In this document: positions 16,311 through 24,657 of the stretch, one piece after another
Numbering within the stretch: position 1 is the first letter of the stretch
How the letters are laid out: each line of letters starts with the position of its first letter
Assembly: GCA_018820395.1 (NCBI GenBank)
Contig: JAHJOG010000206.1
Location: forward strand, 1-52,977
DNA: 52,977 bases
From: Gammaproteobacteria bacterium
Lineage (GTDB): Bacteria > Pseudomonadota > Gammaproteobacteria > Burkholderiales > Burkholderiaceae_C
Direction: 5' to 3'
Notes under the pieces: generated by a model
The model's input: the letters and a program-made list of their open reading frames with translations, nothing else
The model's database searches: none
Told to the model about the DNA's origin: nothing
Position numbers and translations under genes: made by a program

Positions 16311-17711
16311 TCAGGGCAGCGGATGCTGGCGATGCCAGTCGGTCGCCTGCTGAAAGGCCCAGCCAGCGCGCACCAGCAGGCCTTCTTCGAAGTGGCGCGA
16401 CACGAACTGAAAGCCGACCGGCATGTGGCCGTCGGTGAAGCCGCCGGGCAGCGTGATGGTCGGGCTGCCGGTCATGTCGAACGGGCAGGTGTAGCGCAGC
16501 ATCGCGGCCATCAGCTCGGCGTCTTCGCCCATGGTCGCCATGCGCGCCATCGTGGGCGACGCGATGCCGGTGGCCGGAATGAGCAGCAGGTCGATGTCCT
16601 GGAACACGGCGCGCACGCGGCCGGAGAAAGCGTGGCGGCGAAGGATGATCTTCTGGTAGTCGGTGCCGCTCTGGGCCAGGCCGAGGTCGATGAGCCCGCT
16701 CACCGCCGGGCCGTACTGGTCCTTGCGCGAGGGATAGGTGGTCTCGTGCACCACGGCGGCCTCGATGCCGCACAGCGGGAACCAGTCGGCGATCGCCTGC
16801 GTCGGGTCCGGAAACACCACTTCTCGGATTTCGCCGCCGAGCGTCTTCACCGCTTCGATGGCGGCCGTGAGCACCTTGCGCGTCGGCTCGTCCACGCCTT
16901 CGGTGATCCAGCGAGTGTCGATGCCGACCTTGAGGCCCTTGAGCCCTTCGCTCATGGTCGCGAGATAGTCCGGAACCGGAAGCTGGCTGGTGGTCGGGTC
17001 GTCCACGTCGACGCCGGCGATGGCACCCAGCATCGCGCCGGCATCGGCGGCGCTGCGCGTCATCGGGCCGATGTGATCGAGCGTCGCGGCCAGCTCGAAT
17101 GCGCCGAAACGGCTCACGCGGCCCCAGGTCGGCTTGATGCCGGTGAGGCCGTTGGCCGCCGACGGAAAGCGGATCGAACCGCCGGTGTCGGTGCCGAGCG
17201 ACCCATAGCAGAGACCGGCCGCCGTGGCGACGCCCGAGCCGCTGGACGACACACCGGGCCAGTGCGCGGCGTTCCACGGATTGCGCGGCGCCTCGATGGT
17301 CGGGTGGTGGTCGGCATAGGCGCTCTCGGTCATCTGCAGCTTGCCGAGCATCACCGCGCCGGCGTCGCGCAGCTTGCGCACCACGGTGCCGTCGCGGGTG
17401 GGTTTGAAGTCCTGGTACAGCGTCATGCCCGCGGCGGTCACGACCCCTTCGGTCCAGCACAGGTCCTTGATGCCGATGGGCACGCCGTGCAGCGGCCCGC
17501 GCTTCTTTCCGGCGGCGATCTCTTCGTCGGCCTGCTTCGCGGAAGCGAGCGCGATGTCTGCCGTGACGCGGGCGTAGCTCTTGAGCTCGCCGTCGAGCTT
17601 CTCGATGCGGTCGAGCTGCGCCTGCGTGGCCTCGACCGCCGACAGCTCACGCGACTGGATGAGCTTGCCGACTTCGAGCAGCTCGAGATAGTGAAGATCT
17701 GAGGTGGACAT
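16311..17711 (-). CDS. Amidase-signature family amidohydrolase
   Basis: From the ATG at 17711 the protein has 466 residues. The amidase triad is present: K82 (GIKDL), the cis-serine S155 and the nucleophile S179 in GTDTGGSIR, spaced 24 residues apart as in the family. It should hydrolyse an amide or carbamoyl bond. The frame is open upstream to 17810, but a ribosome site (CAGGAAACC) fits 17711. It lies 49 bases before the binding-protein gene and 129 after the AtzE-like gene. The substrate cannot be told. Confidence 0.92.
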   Translation of the reverse strand: MSTSDLHYLELLEVGKLIQSRELSAVEATQAQLDRIEKLDGELKSYARVTADIALASAKQADEEIAAGKKRGPLHGVPIGIKDLCWTEGVVTAAGMTLYQDFKPTRDGTVVRKLRDAGAVMLGKLQMTESAYADHHPTIEAPRNPWNAAHWPGVSSSGSGVATAAGLCYGSLGTDTGGSIRFPSAANGLTGIKPTWGRVSRFGAFELAATLDHIGPMTRSAADAGAMLGAIAGVDVDDPTTSQLPVPDYLATMSEGLKGLKVGIDTRWITEGVDEPTRKVLTAAIEAVKTLGGEIREVVFPDPTQAIADWFPLCGIEAAVVHETTYPSRKDQYGPAVSGLIDLGLAQSGTDYQKIILRRHAFSGRVRAVFQDIDLLLIPATGIASPTMARMATMGEDAELMAAMLRYTCPFDMTGSPTITLPGGFTDGHMPVGFQFVSRHFEEGLLVRAGWAFQQATDWHRQHPLP

Positions 17712-17840
17712 GGTTTCCTGCTCCGGGCGTTTCGAGGTGTCGTGGTGGCACTGCAGCCACCTGTTCAATGTGCCGGCCTTGCGCTGCGGGCGCTTGGACC
17801 GCGGCGCCATCGCGATGTGCTGGCACAGCCAGTCGGTCGA

Positions 17841-19253
17841 TCAGGCCAGGGGCGGCGCCTGGCGGTGGAATGCCGTCGCCTGCTGGAAGGCGTGGCCGGC
17901 GCGCAGCAGCGTCGCTTCGTCGAACGGGCGCCCGATGATCTGCATGCCGATCGGCAGCCCGTCGGGGTCGAAGCCGCAGGGCACGTTGAGCGACGGAAGG
18001 CCCGTCAGGCTCGCGATGCCGGTGAACTGCATGATGGCCGAGAGCATGTCCTCGTCGACGCCGTGCTCGATCGCGACGCGGGTCTCGCCCAGCCGCGTGG
18101 CCGCGAACGGCAGCGACGGACAGACGAAGACATCGACCGAGGCGAACGCGTCCATGAACTCGGCCCGCAGCAGCGCCCGATAGCGCTGCGCCTGCAGATA
18201 GTGCGTGGCCAGCAGCAGCTCCCCCGCGTCCAGCAGGGTGCGCACGTCGTCGCCGTAGTCGTCGGGCCGCTCGCGCAAGGTGCGCTGGTGATAGGTGCTG
18301 GGCTCGGCCGACTCGATCGTGAGCTGGGCCGAGATGTTGCCGTGGATGTTGTCGATCTCTACCTCCACCACCTGGGCACCGAGATCGACGAAGGTGGCCA
18401 GCGCGGCGCGCACGGCATCGTGCACGGGTTTTTGCAGATGCTCGAAGAAGTAGCCCGGCACGATGCCGATGCGCAGGTGGCGACAGCCGGCTTTCAGGTG
18501 GCGCGTGTAGTCGTCGCAGGTGCGCCGCGCGCTGGCAGCGTCGTTGGCATCGAAGCCGGCCATGGCACCGAACATGAGCGCGCAGTCTTCCACGGTGCGC
18601 GTCATCGGGCCGGCGGTGTCCATGCTCCAGGCCAGCGGCACGATGCCATGGTTGCTCACGCGCCCGTAGGTCGGCCTGAGCCCGACCGTGCCGTTGATGG
18701 CCGACGGCAGGCGGATCGAGCCGCCCGTGTCGGTGCCGACCGCCCCCTGGCAGAAGCGCGCCGCCACGGCGACGGCCGAGCCGCCGCTCGACCCGGCCGG
18801 AAAGCGCTCGGTGTTCCACGGGTTGCGCACCGCACCGTAGTGCGGGTTGGCCGAGGTGCCACCCCAGGCGAACTCGTGCATGTTCGTCTTGCCGATGAAG
18901 ATCGCGCCAGCCTGGCGCAGCCGCGTGGTCACGGTGGCATCGGCTTCGGGCAGCCAGTTGGCCAGTACCTTGCTGCCCGCCGTGGTGCGCAGGCCGCGCA
19001 TGGCGATGTTGTCCTTGAGCGCGATCGGCACGCCGTGCAGCGGTCCCATCGAGTGCCCCGCCCGCGTGAGCATGTCGGCGGCCTTGGCGACTTCTCGCGC
19101 CTGTTCTTCATACACGCTGATGAAGGATTTCAGCACCTGGTCGTGGCGACCGATGCGGTCGAGCGATGCGGCGACCAGCTCGGTCGCCGACAGCTCGCCG
19201 CACCGGACCGCCGACGCCGCTTCGGCCAAGGTGAGTTCAGTCGGGTTCGTCAT
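17841..19253 (-). CDS. AtzE-like amidase (large subunit, probable AtzG-type partner)
   Basis: The 470-residue enzyme has the amidase triad K80, S155 and S179, and the motifs GVPIALKDN and FPAGSSGGSA. Its start overlaps the stop of a small AtzG-like gene by four bases. In Pseudomonas ADP the AtzE-AtzG complex hydrolyses 1-carboxybiuret in cyanuric acid breakdown, and AtzG is needed for stable AtzE. No atzD, atzF or atzH is in the window, so a different ureide or amide is likely. The extra upstream residues (to 19367) lie over the small gene and are not translated. Confidence 0.9.
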   Translation of the reverse strand: MTNPTELTLAEAASAVRCGELSATELVAASLDRIGRHDQVLKSFISVYEEQAREVAKAADMLTRAGHSMGPLHGVPIALKDNIAMRGLRTTAGSKVLANWLPEADATVTTRLRQAGAIFIGKTNMHEFAWGGTSANPHYGAVRNPWNTERFPAGSSGGSAVAVAARFCQGAVGTDTGGSIRLPSAINGTVGLRPTYGRVSNHGIVPLAWSMDTAGPMTRTVEDCALMFGAMAGFDANDAASARRTCDDYTRHLKAGCRHLRIGIVPGYFFEHLQKPVHDAVRAALATFVDLGAQVVEVEIDNIHGNISAQLTIESAEPSTYHQRTLRERPDDYGDDVRTLLDAGELLLATHYLQAQRYRALLRAEFMDAFASVDVFVCPSLPFAATRLGETRVAIEHGVDEDMLSAIMQFTGIASLTGLPSLNVPCGFDPDGLPIGMQIIGRPFDEATLLRAGHAFQQATAFHRQAPPLA

Positions 19254-19495
19254 GATTGCGGCGAGTCCTCGGCCGCGCCGTGCGGCGGTGTGAAGACCGT
19301 GACCGGCATCAGCGCCCGGTGGCGCTCCGCGCTCATCTTGCGGCTCAGTTCGTTGGCATCGCGCCACCAGACAGACAACACGGCTTCGACGGCGGCCGCA
19401 CGCGCGGGTGTCAACGGCAGATCCGCCACGCGGGCGAGTGCCGCGACGTCGAGCCGCGGGTCGTCGTCGGCCGACGCGGGTGTTTGGTTGCTCAT
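19250..19495 (-). CDS. AtzG-like small subunit (DUF4089 family)
   Basis: The 81-residue protein begins MSNQTPASADDDPRLDV. A helical centre (VAALARVADLPLTPARAAAVEAVL) matches the short helical AtzG/DUF4089 family, which caps and stabilises an AtzE amidase. An AAAGGGGA ribosome site lies just before the ATG at 19495. It is the first gene of the amide operon and overlaps the amidase start (ATGA), the usual layout of a two-subunit enzyme. The family call rests on size, helical pattern and position. Confidence 0.75.
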   Translation of the reverse strand: MSNQTPASADDDPRLDVAALARVADLPLTPARAAAVEAVLSVWWRDANELSRKMSAERHRALMPVTVFTPPHGAAEDSPQS

Positions 19496-19548
19496 CGCAT
19501 GTCCCCTTTGTGAGAGGACTCGACGATACGAAGCGCGCGCGGCTACGG

Positions 19549-19576
19549 CTTGGCTGAGATCGCCAAGCGGTTGGCT
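19549..19576 (-). promoter_or_regulatory. Candidate AraC-type operator of the amide operon
   Basis: TTGGCT occurs at 19550-19555 and again at 19571-19576, exactly 21 bases or two helix turns apart, as a direct repeat. Between them GCCAAG (19562-19567) is the inverted copy of CTTGGC (19549-19554). The repeats end 54 bases before the start of the first amide gene, a fitting place for an activator. The AraC gene starts downstream on the same side, so it is the natural candidate. Confidence 0.5.
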
Positions 19577-19638
19577 TGCGCGCGCCACGACCGGGGGCGC
19601 TTCGCCTTCAGCGGGTCAGGGTTGCAGTGCCGGGCGAA

Positions 19639-20574
19639 TCAGTCGCCGCGCAGCAGCGTTTGCGGAGTCACGCCGTAGGTTTTCTTGAAGACGCGGCAGA
19701 AGTGCGACAGGTCGCTGAAGCCGAACTGGAACGCGGCCTGCGTGACCTGCCTGACCCGGCCCTCGCGCAACGCGAAATGGCTGGCCTGCACGCGCTGCTT
19801 CCACAAGTGCTGCATCGGCGTCGTGCCATGTTCCGCGAAGACGCGCGTGAGCGTGCGCGCGGACACATGCTGGGACGCCGCGATCTGCTCGACGTCGAGT
19901 TCGCAATCGTCCAGATGGGAAGCGATGTAGTCGGACGCACGCTGGAACAGTGCGTCGTGCGACGAGCGCACCACGCCGGTGTTGTCCATCTGAAACTGCA
20001 GCACCGCCGACACCATGTCGAGCAGCGAACTCGCAACGCGCGCCTGCAAGGCGTCACGGCCGGCGAGTTCCATGGCCGAGGCTTCGCGAATCATGCTGCC
20101 GAGCAGCTTGGCGATCGGTGTGCCTTCGGCCAGGTGCATCGCCGTGAGGTTTTCGGCTTCGGGCACCCGGAACAGCAACTGCTTGCGCGGGATGCGGACC
20201 AGCAGCGTCGATTCGGGGGCGAGGTCGAACGAGAAAGGCTTGGCCGCGTCGTAGAGGACGATGTCGCCGTCGCGTTGCAGCACGTGCCGGCCGCCCTGCG
20301 ACAGGTGCCCCGTGCCCTGCACCATGAGGCTCAGCATGAAATCTTCGTTGGGGCCGCTGCGCAGATGCTCGGCATCGCGCTCCCAATAGTGGCGGGGGGA
20401 AGACATCTCGGCCAGCGTCAGCACGCCGAGCGAGCGCACCGAAAAACTCGCGTTGAAATCATCGCGGCTGGGCACGCGGCTTGCAGCGGGGATGAAGTGC
20501 TTGCACACGACGTCACTCCAGTATTCGAACCGGTGGCTGTCGCTCACACTGGACGTCAAGTACTTGAGTTCCAT
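19639..20574 (-). CDS. AraC-family transcriptional regulator
   Basis: From the ATG at 20574 the protein has 311 residues. The first 170 form the cupin-like AraC-binding domain (SVSDSHRFEYWSDVVCKHFIP, typical of the NphR/FeaR branch). The last 100 form the two AraC helix-turn-helix units, with QIAASQHVSARTLTRVFAEHG and the conserved FGFSDLSHFCRVFKKTYGVTP. It lies upstream of the amide operon on the same strand and is divergent from the DUF2848 gene, so it probably controls both. Its inducer is unknown. Confidence 0.92.
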   Translation of the reverse strand: MELKYLTSSVSDSHRFEYWSDVVCKHFIPAASRVPSRDDFNASFSVRSLGVLTLAEMSSPRHYWERDAEHLRSGPNEDFMLSLMVQGTGHLSQGGRHVLQRDGDIVLYDAAKPFSFDLAPESTLLVRIPRKQLLFRVPEAENLTAMHLAEGTPIAKLLGSMIREASAMELAGRDALQARVASSLLDMVSAVLQFQMDNTGVVRSSHDALFQRASDYIASHLDDCELDVEQIAASQHVSARTLTRVFAEHGTTPMQHLWKQRVQASHFALREGRVRQVTQAAFQFGFSDLSHFCRVFKKTYGVTPQTLLRGD

Positions 20575-20576
20575 AT

Positions 20577-20584
20577 GGTATACC
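20577..20584. promoter_or_regulatory. GGTATACC palindrome at the araC start
   Basis: This perfect 8-base palindrome abuts the araC-type gene start and lies about 70 bases upstream of the divergent DUF2848 gene. GntR-family repressors often use such sites. It may serve autoregulation or another regulator, but a single 8-base site is weak evidence. Confidence 0.25.
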
Positions 20585-20653
20585 CCCGAATGTTCACGAG
20601 GATACCGCCTGAAGCAACAAGCGTGCCCCTGAACTTCGGTACAAGGAATCAAA

Positions 20654-21337
20654 TTGAAACTGGAATTTGCCCTGCCCGACGGTCACGTCGCCGAAGTGAT
20701 CGTGCGCCAGGTGCTCAACGCCGGCTTCTCCGGCCGCACGCGTGAGGCGGTCGCGGCGCATGTCGAAGAACTCCAACGGCTCGGCGTTGCGGTGCCGACC
20801 GTCACGCCCATCATGATGCCCGTGTCGCCCTATCTCGCGCAGCAGACCGACAGGGTCTGGGCGCCGCACGGCCACACCTCGGGCGAGGTCGAATGGTGCC
20901 TGGTGGTGGCCGATGGCGGCGAGTTGCTGCTGACGCTCGCCTGCGACCACACCGACCGCGCGCTGGAAGTGCATGGCATCCAGTGGTCGAAGAATGCGTC
21001 GCCCGATGTCTTGTCGATGGGCGCGTGGCGCTTCGCGGACATCGAGCCGCACATCGATCAGCTCACGCTCAAGGCGTGGGTCACGCACGCGGGCGTCGAG
21101 CACGAAATCCAGTCGTCACCGCTGTCCGAATTGCTGCCGCCCTCGTACTGGATCGAGTTGCTGCGCGGACGACAGCTCCTGGAGCCCGGCACCTTGCTGC
21201 TGTCGGGCACCGTCAAGATGCACCACGGCGTCGACCAGTTCGCCGACGCCTGGCGAGCAGAGATGTCCGACCCTGTCCTGGGCCGCACGCTCTCGCTCGG
21301 CTACGCGGTGGAGCGGCTGCCCGAGCCGATCTGCTGA
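20654..21337 (+). CDS. DUF2848 family protein
   Basis: The 227-residue protein begins at TTG 20654, 7 bases after AAGGA. It has the DUF2848 pattern: MPVSPYLAQQTDRVWAPHGHTSGEVEW, then VADGGELLLTLACDHTDRALE, and GTLLLSGTVKMHHG. It appears to share the fold of fumarylacetoacetate-hydrolase-like proteins, but the function is unknown. Such genes often lie beside amidases, and here it diverges from the AraC gene, so it likely belongs to the amide regulon. A DUF1330 gene follows by 33 bases. Confidence 0.85.
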   Translation: MKLEFALPDGHVAEVIVRQVLNAGFSGRTREAVAAHVEELQRLGVAVPTVTPIMMPVSPYLAQQTDRVWAPHGHTSGEVEWCLVVADGGELLLTLACDHTDRALEVHGIQWSKNASPDVLSMGAWRFADIEPHIDQLTLKAWVTHAGVEHEIQSSPLSELLPPSYWIELLRGRQLLEPGTLLLSGTVKMHHGVDQFADAWRAEMSDPVLGRTLSLGYAVERLPEPIC

Positions 21338-21370
21338 ATCGAATTTTTTACACGACAAAGGAAACACGAC

Positions 21371-21661
21371 ATGGCCAAAGCCTATTGGGTGAGCACCTAC
21401 CGCGCCGTCAAGGACACCGACAAGCTCGCCGCCTATGCCAAGCTCGCCGGCCCCGCACTCACGGCCAACGGCGCCCGCTTTCTCGCGCGCGGCGAACCCG
21501 CTCAGGTGTATGAGGCCGGCCTGAAGCAACGCACCGTGCTGATCGAATTCGACAGCGTCGAGCAAGCCATGGCTGCGCACGACAGCGCCGCATACCGCGA
21601 GGCACTCGACGCGTTGGGGGATGGCGCCGAGCGCGACATCCGGATCGTCGCAGGCGTGTAG
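21371..21661 (+). CDS. DUF1330 family protein
   Basis: The 96-residue protein is a single ferredoxin-like domain of the DUF1330 type: AYWVSTYRAVKDTDKLAAYAKLAGPAL, GARFLARG and RTVLIEFDSVEQAMAAHDS. Such proteins are dimeric alpha-beta barrels; the function is not known. It likely forms an operon with the DUF2848 gene, and an AAGGAAACACGAC leader before the ATG gives a fair ribosome site. Confidence 0.88.
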   Translation: MAKAYWVSTYRAVKDTDKLAAYAKLAGPALTANGARFLARGEPAQVYEAGLKQRTVLIEFDSVEQAMAAHDSAAYREALDALGDGAERDIRIVAGV

Positions 21662-21737
21662 GCGCGTCGCCCCGACGGCGTTGAATGAATGTCCCCACGG
21701 GTCGGCAGGCTTCGGGCAACTGCTGTACATTCATCCA

Positions 21738-23012
21738 GTGCTCATCGAACAAAAACTCGCGGTCCTTGCCGACGCGGCCAAATACGACGCCTCCTGCGCG
21801 TCGAGCGGCAGTAACCGGCGCAACTCGGTGGGCGGGCGCGGCATCGGGTCGACCGAAGGCTCGGGCATCTGCCACAGCTACGCGCCCGACGGGCGCTGCA
21901 TCTCGCTGCTCAAGATCCTCCTTACCAACTTCTGTCAGTACGACTGCCATTACTGCGTGAACCGGGTGTCGAGCAATGTCGCCCGAGCGCGCTTCACGGT
22001 GGACGAAGTGGTGCAGCTCACGCTCGATTTCTACCGGCGCAACTGCATCGAAGGCTTGTTCCTGTCGAGCGGGATCATCCAGAACCCCGACTACACGATG
22101 GAGCAAGTGGTCGAGGTGGCGCGCGCGTTGCGCGAGGAGCATGACTTTCGCGGCTACATCCATCTCAAGACGATCCCCGACGCGTCGCCCGAATTGCTGC
22201 AGAAGGCCGGGCGCTATGCCGACCGACTCAGCATCAACATCGAACTCCCCACGCTGCAAGGCCTGAAGGAGCTGGCGCCGGAGAAGGATGGCGCGGCCAT
22301 CCGCCGGTCGATGGCGCGGCTCAGGGTGCACATCGACGATGCCAAGGGCGCAGCGCGCGACGCGGCTGCATTGCCGATCGTCTCGTTGCCGCAGGCGAAG
22401 CCACGGCGCGCGAAGGCGCCGCGCTTCGCACCCGCCGGCCAGAGCACGCAGATGATCGTCGGCGCCGACGCGACCGACGACCGCACCATCCTGTCGACCT
22501 CGGCCAATCTCTATGGCTCGTATCGACTCAAGCGCGTTTACTACTCGGCGTTCAGCCCGATCCCCGATGCGTCGTCGTCGCTGCCGCTGATCGCACCTCC
22601 GCTGGTGCGCGAACATCGGCTCTACCAGGCCGACTGGCTGATGCGTTTCTATGGCTTCTCGCACGACGAGATCACCGCAGGCAACGGCGGCATGCTCTCG
22701 CTCGACGTCGATCCCAAGCTGGCCTGGGCGCTGGCGCACCGCGACCGTTTTCCGGTAGACCTGAACACCGCGCCGCGCGAGATGCTGCTGCGCGTGCCGG
22801 GGCTCGGCACGAAGGCGGTCGAACGCCTGCTCGTGTCGCGGCGCTTTCGTCGCCTGCGCAGCGAGGATCTCGCTCGCCTGCATGTGCCGCTCAAGAAGGT
22901 ACAGCCCTTCGTCGTGCTCGCCGACTACCGCCCGGGCCGAGCGCTCGAAGCCGCTGACCTGGCGGCGCAGATGAAGCCGCGGCCGGTGCAGGCTTCGCTT
23001 TTTTCCTCCTGA
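21738..23012 (+). CDS. Radical SAM protein of the DNA modification/repair type (UDG-linked)
   Basis: From GTG 21738 the protein has 424 residues. The [4Fe-4S] motif is C66, C70 and C73 (CQYDCHYC) with the start YDASCASSG typical of the family. Near the C-terminus a helix-hairpin-helix (VDLNTAPREMLLRVPGLGTKAVE) points to DNA or nucleic-acid binding. The family is known to occur with a uracil-DNA-glycosylase-like gene, and such a fusion follows 42 bases later. The reaction is undescribed as far as I know. The upstream part of the frame (21621-21737) overlaps DUF1330 and is not protein-like. Confidence 0.88.
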   Translation: MLIEQKLAVLADAAKYDASCASSGSNRRNSVGGRGIGSTEGSGICHSYAPDGRCISLLKILLTNFCQYDCHYCVNRVSSNVARARFTVDEVVQLTLDFYRRNCIEGLFLSSGIIQNPDYTMEQVVEVARALREEHDFRGYIHLKTIPDASPELLQKAGRYADRLSINIELPTLQGLKELAPEKDGAAIRRSMARLRVHIDDAKGAARDAAALPIVSLPQAKPRRAKAPRFAPAGQSTQMIVGADATDDRTILSTSANLYGSYRLKRVYYSAFSPIPDASSSLPLIAPPLVREHRLYQADWLMRFYGFSHDEITAGNGGMLSLDVDPKLAWALAHRDRFPVDLNTAPREMLLRVPGLGTKAVERLLVSRRFRRLRSEDLARLHVPLKKVQPFVVLADYRPGRALEAADLAAQMKPRPVQASLFSS

Positions 23013-23054
23013 GCGCCTACAGCGCTTGCGACGCCGGCGTTCGAGATTCCGGGC

Positions 23055-24629
23055 ATGTCGGCTCTCCCGCTTGCAACGACCACGGTGACGCTCGACGGCG
23101 ACACCGATTGGCCCGGCTTCCGCCGCGAGGCCCGCGCCCTGCTTGCGCGCGGCACGCCGCCCGATGCGGTCGAATGGCACACGCAGGCGAGTGCGGCGGG
23201 TGACCTGTTCGCATCGGCGGGAGCAGACGTCGATGCCGTGTCCGATGAGCCCGGTGAGACGCCAGCGACAACGCCGACATTGCCGGTTCCGGCTACAGCG
23301 TCAAAGCCATCGACATCGTCTTCACTCTCGGTCCCGCCCGCCTTCATCCAACTTTGCGAGACCGTGGTGCTGCACAGCGACCCCGGCCGCTTCGGCCTGC
23401 TGTATCGCCTGCTCTGGCGGCTTCAGCACGAGCCAGGATTGCGACACGACCCGCTCGACGCCGATCGCGTACAGGCGCAGCACATGGCCCAGGCCGTGCG
23501 GCGCGACATGCACAAGATGAAGGCCTTTGTGCGCTTTCGCACGCTGGCTGGCGAGGACGCCGCTTCACCCCTGCACGTGGCGTGGTTCGAGCCGGAGCAT
23601 CACATCGTCGAGGCCGTGGCGCCCTTCTTCGTGCGCCGCTTCACGCAGATGCGCTGGGCCATCCTCACGCCGGAACGCAGCGTCGAATGGAACGGCGAGT
23701 CGTTGCGCTTCGGGCCTGGCGCGATCAAGCAGGACGCGCCGCCCGCGGACGCCGGCGAAGCGCTGTGGCTCGTGTACTACCGCCACATCTTCAACCCCGC
23801 CCGGCTCAAACTCGCGATGATGCAGAAGGAAATGCCGCGCCGATATTGGCGCAACCTGCCCGAGGCCGAACTCATCAGCCCCCTCGCCAGCGAGGCGATG
23901 GCGCGCAGCGGCCGGATGGTCGATGCGGGGGCCACCGAGCCTGCGCGCCGCATCGCGCCGCTGCCTCGGCCGCCCTCTGTGGAGATGGACATGACGCAGG
24001 ATGTTTCAACCTTCGATCTGTCGGACGACCCGCGCAAGGCGCTCGAGCAACTGGCGCGCGCAACCAACGTGTGCCGCGAGTGCCCGATCGGTGAACACGC
24101 CACGCAATCCGTGTTCGGCGAAGGGCCGGTGCACGCCACCCTGATGGTGGTTGGCGAACAACCCGGCGATCAGGAAGACCTGCGTGGCCGCCCCTTCGTC
24201 GGCCCCGCCGGCAAGCTCTTCGATCGCGCCATGGCCGACCTGGGTTGGCCACGCGACCGGTTGTGGGTGACCAACGCCGTGAAGCACTTCAAGTTCGAGC
24301 TGCGCGGCAAGCGCCGCATCCACAAGACGCCCAGCCAGCAGGAGGCCGCCGCCTGTCTGCACTGGCTCGAAAGCGAGATCGCGCAGGTCCGACCGGTGGC
24401 GCTGATCGCGCTGGGAGCGACGGCCGCTCGCGCATTGCTGGGACGGCCCGTGGCCGTCATGCGCGAACGCGGGCAGTGGCACGAGAGCCCGCGCGGCGAA
24501 AAGGTGCTGGTGACGCTGCATCCGTCGGCGCTGCTGCGGGGTGATCCCCAGCAGCACGAGGAAGCCTATGCCGCGTGGCTTAACGACCTCTCGCAGGCCA
24601 GCGGCATCGCGCTCGACAAAGCGCCGTGA
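23055..24629 (+). CDS. DUF4130 - UdgX fusion (uracil-DNA glycosylase-like, covalent uracil-DNA binding)
   Basis: The 524-residue protein has two parts. Residues about 100-290 match the DUF4130 domain linked to radical SAM proteins (KMKAFVRFR 155-162, VAWFEPEHH, YYRHIFNPARL). Residues about 330-520 are a family-4-like uracil-DNA glycosylase of the UdgX type: GEQPGDQED (367-375), the loop KRRIH (419-423) with H423, and HPSALLRG. In Mycobacterium UdgX that histidine forms a covalent bond to the abasic sugar. The likely Fe-S ligands are C340, C343, H411 and C434. Residues 40-95 are a variable, low-complexity linker. It is coupled to the radical SAM gene. Confidence 0.92.
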   Translation: MSALPLATTTVTLDGDTDWPGFRREARALLARGTPPDAVEWHTQASAAGDLFASAGADVDAVSDEPGETPATTPTLPVPATASKPSTSSSLSVPPAFIQLCETVVLHSDPGRFGLLYRLLWRLQHEPGLRHDPLDADRVQAQHMAQAVRRDMHKMKAFVRFRTLAGEDAASPLHVAWFEPEHHIVEAVAPFFVRRFTQMRWAILTPERSVEWNGESLRFGPGAIKQDAPPADAGEALWLVYYRHIFNPARLKLAMMQKEMPRRYWRNLPEAELISPLASEAMARSGRMVDAGATEPARRIAPLPRPPSVEMDMTQDVSTFDLSDDPRKALEQLARATNVCRECPIGEHATQSVFGEGPVHATLMVVGEQPGDQEDLRGRPFVGPAGKLFDRAMADLGWPRDRLWVTNAVKHFKFELRGKRRIHKTPSQQEAAACLHWLESEIAQVRPVALIALGATAARALLGRPVAVMRERGQWHESPRGEKVLVTLHPSALLRGDPQQHEEAYAAWLNDLSQASGIALDKAP

Positions 24630-24657
24630 GAGGCTCGCAAGGCAGGCAAACGGCGGC

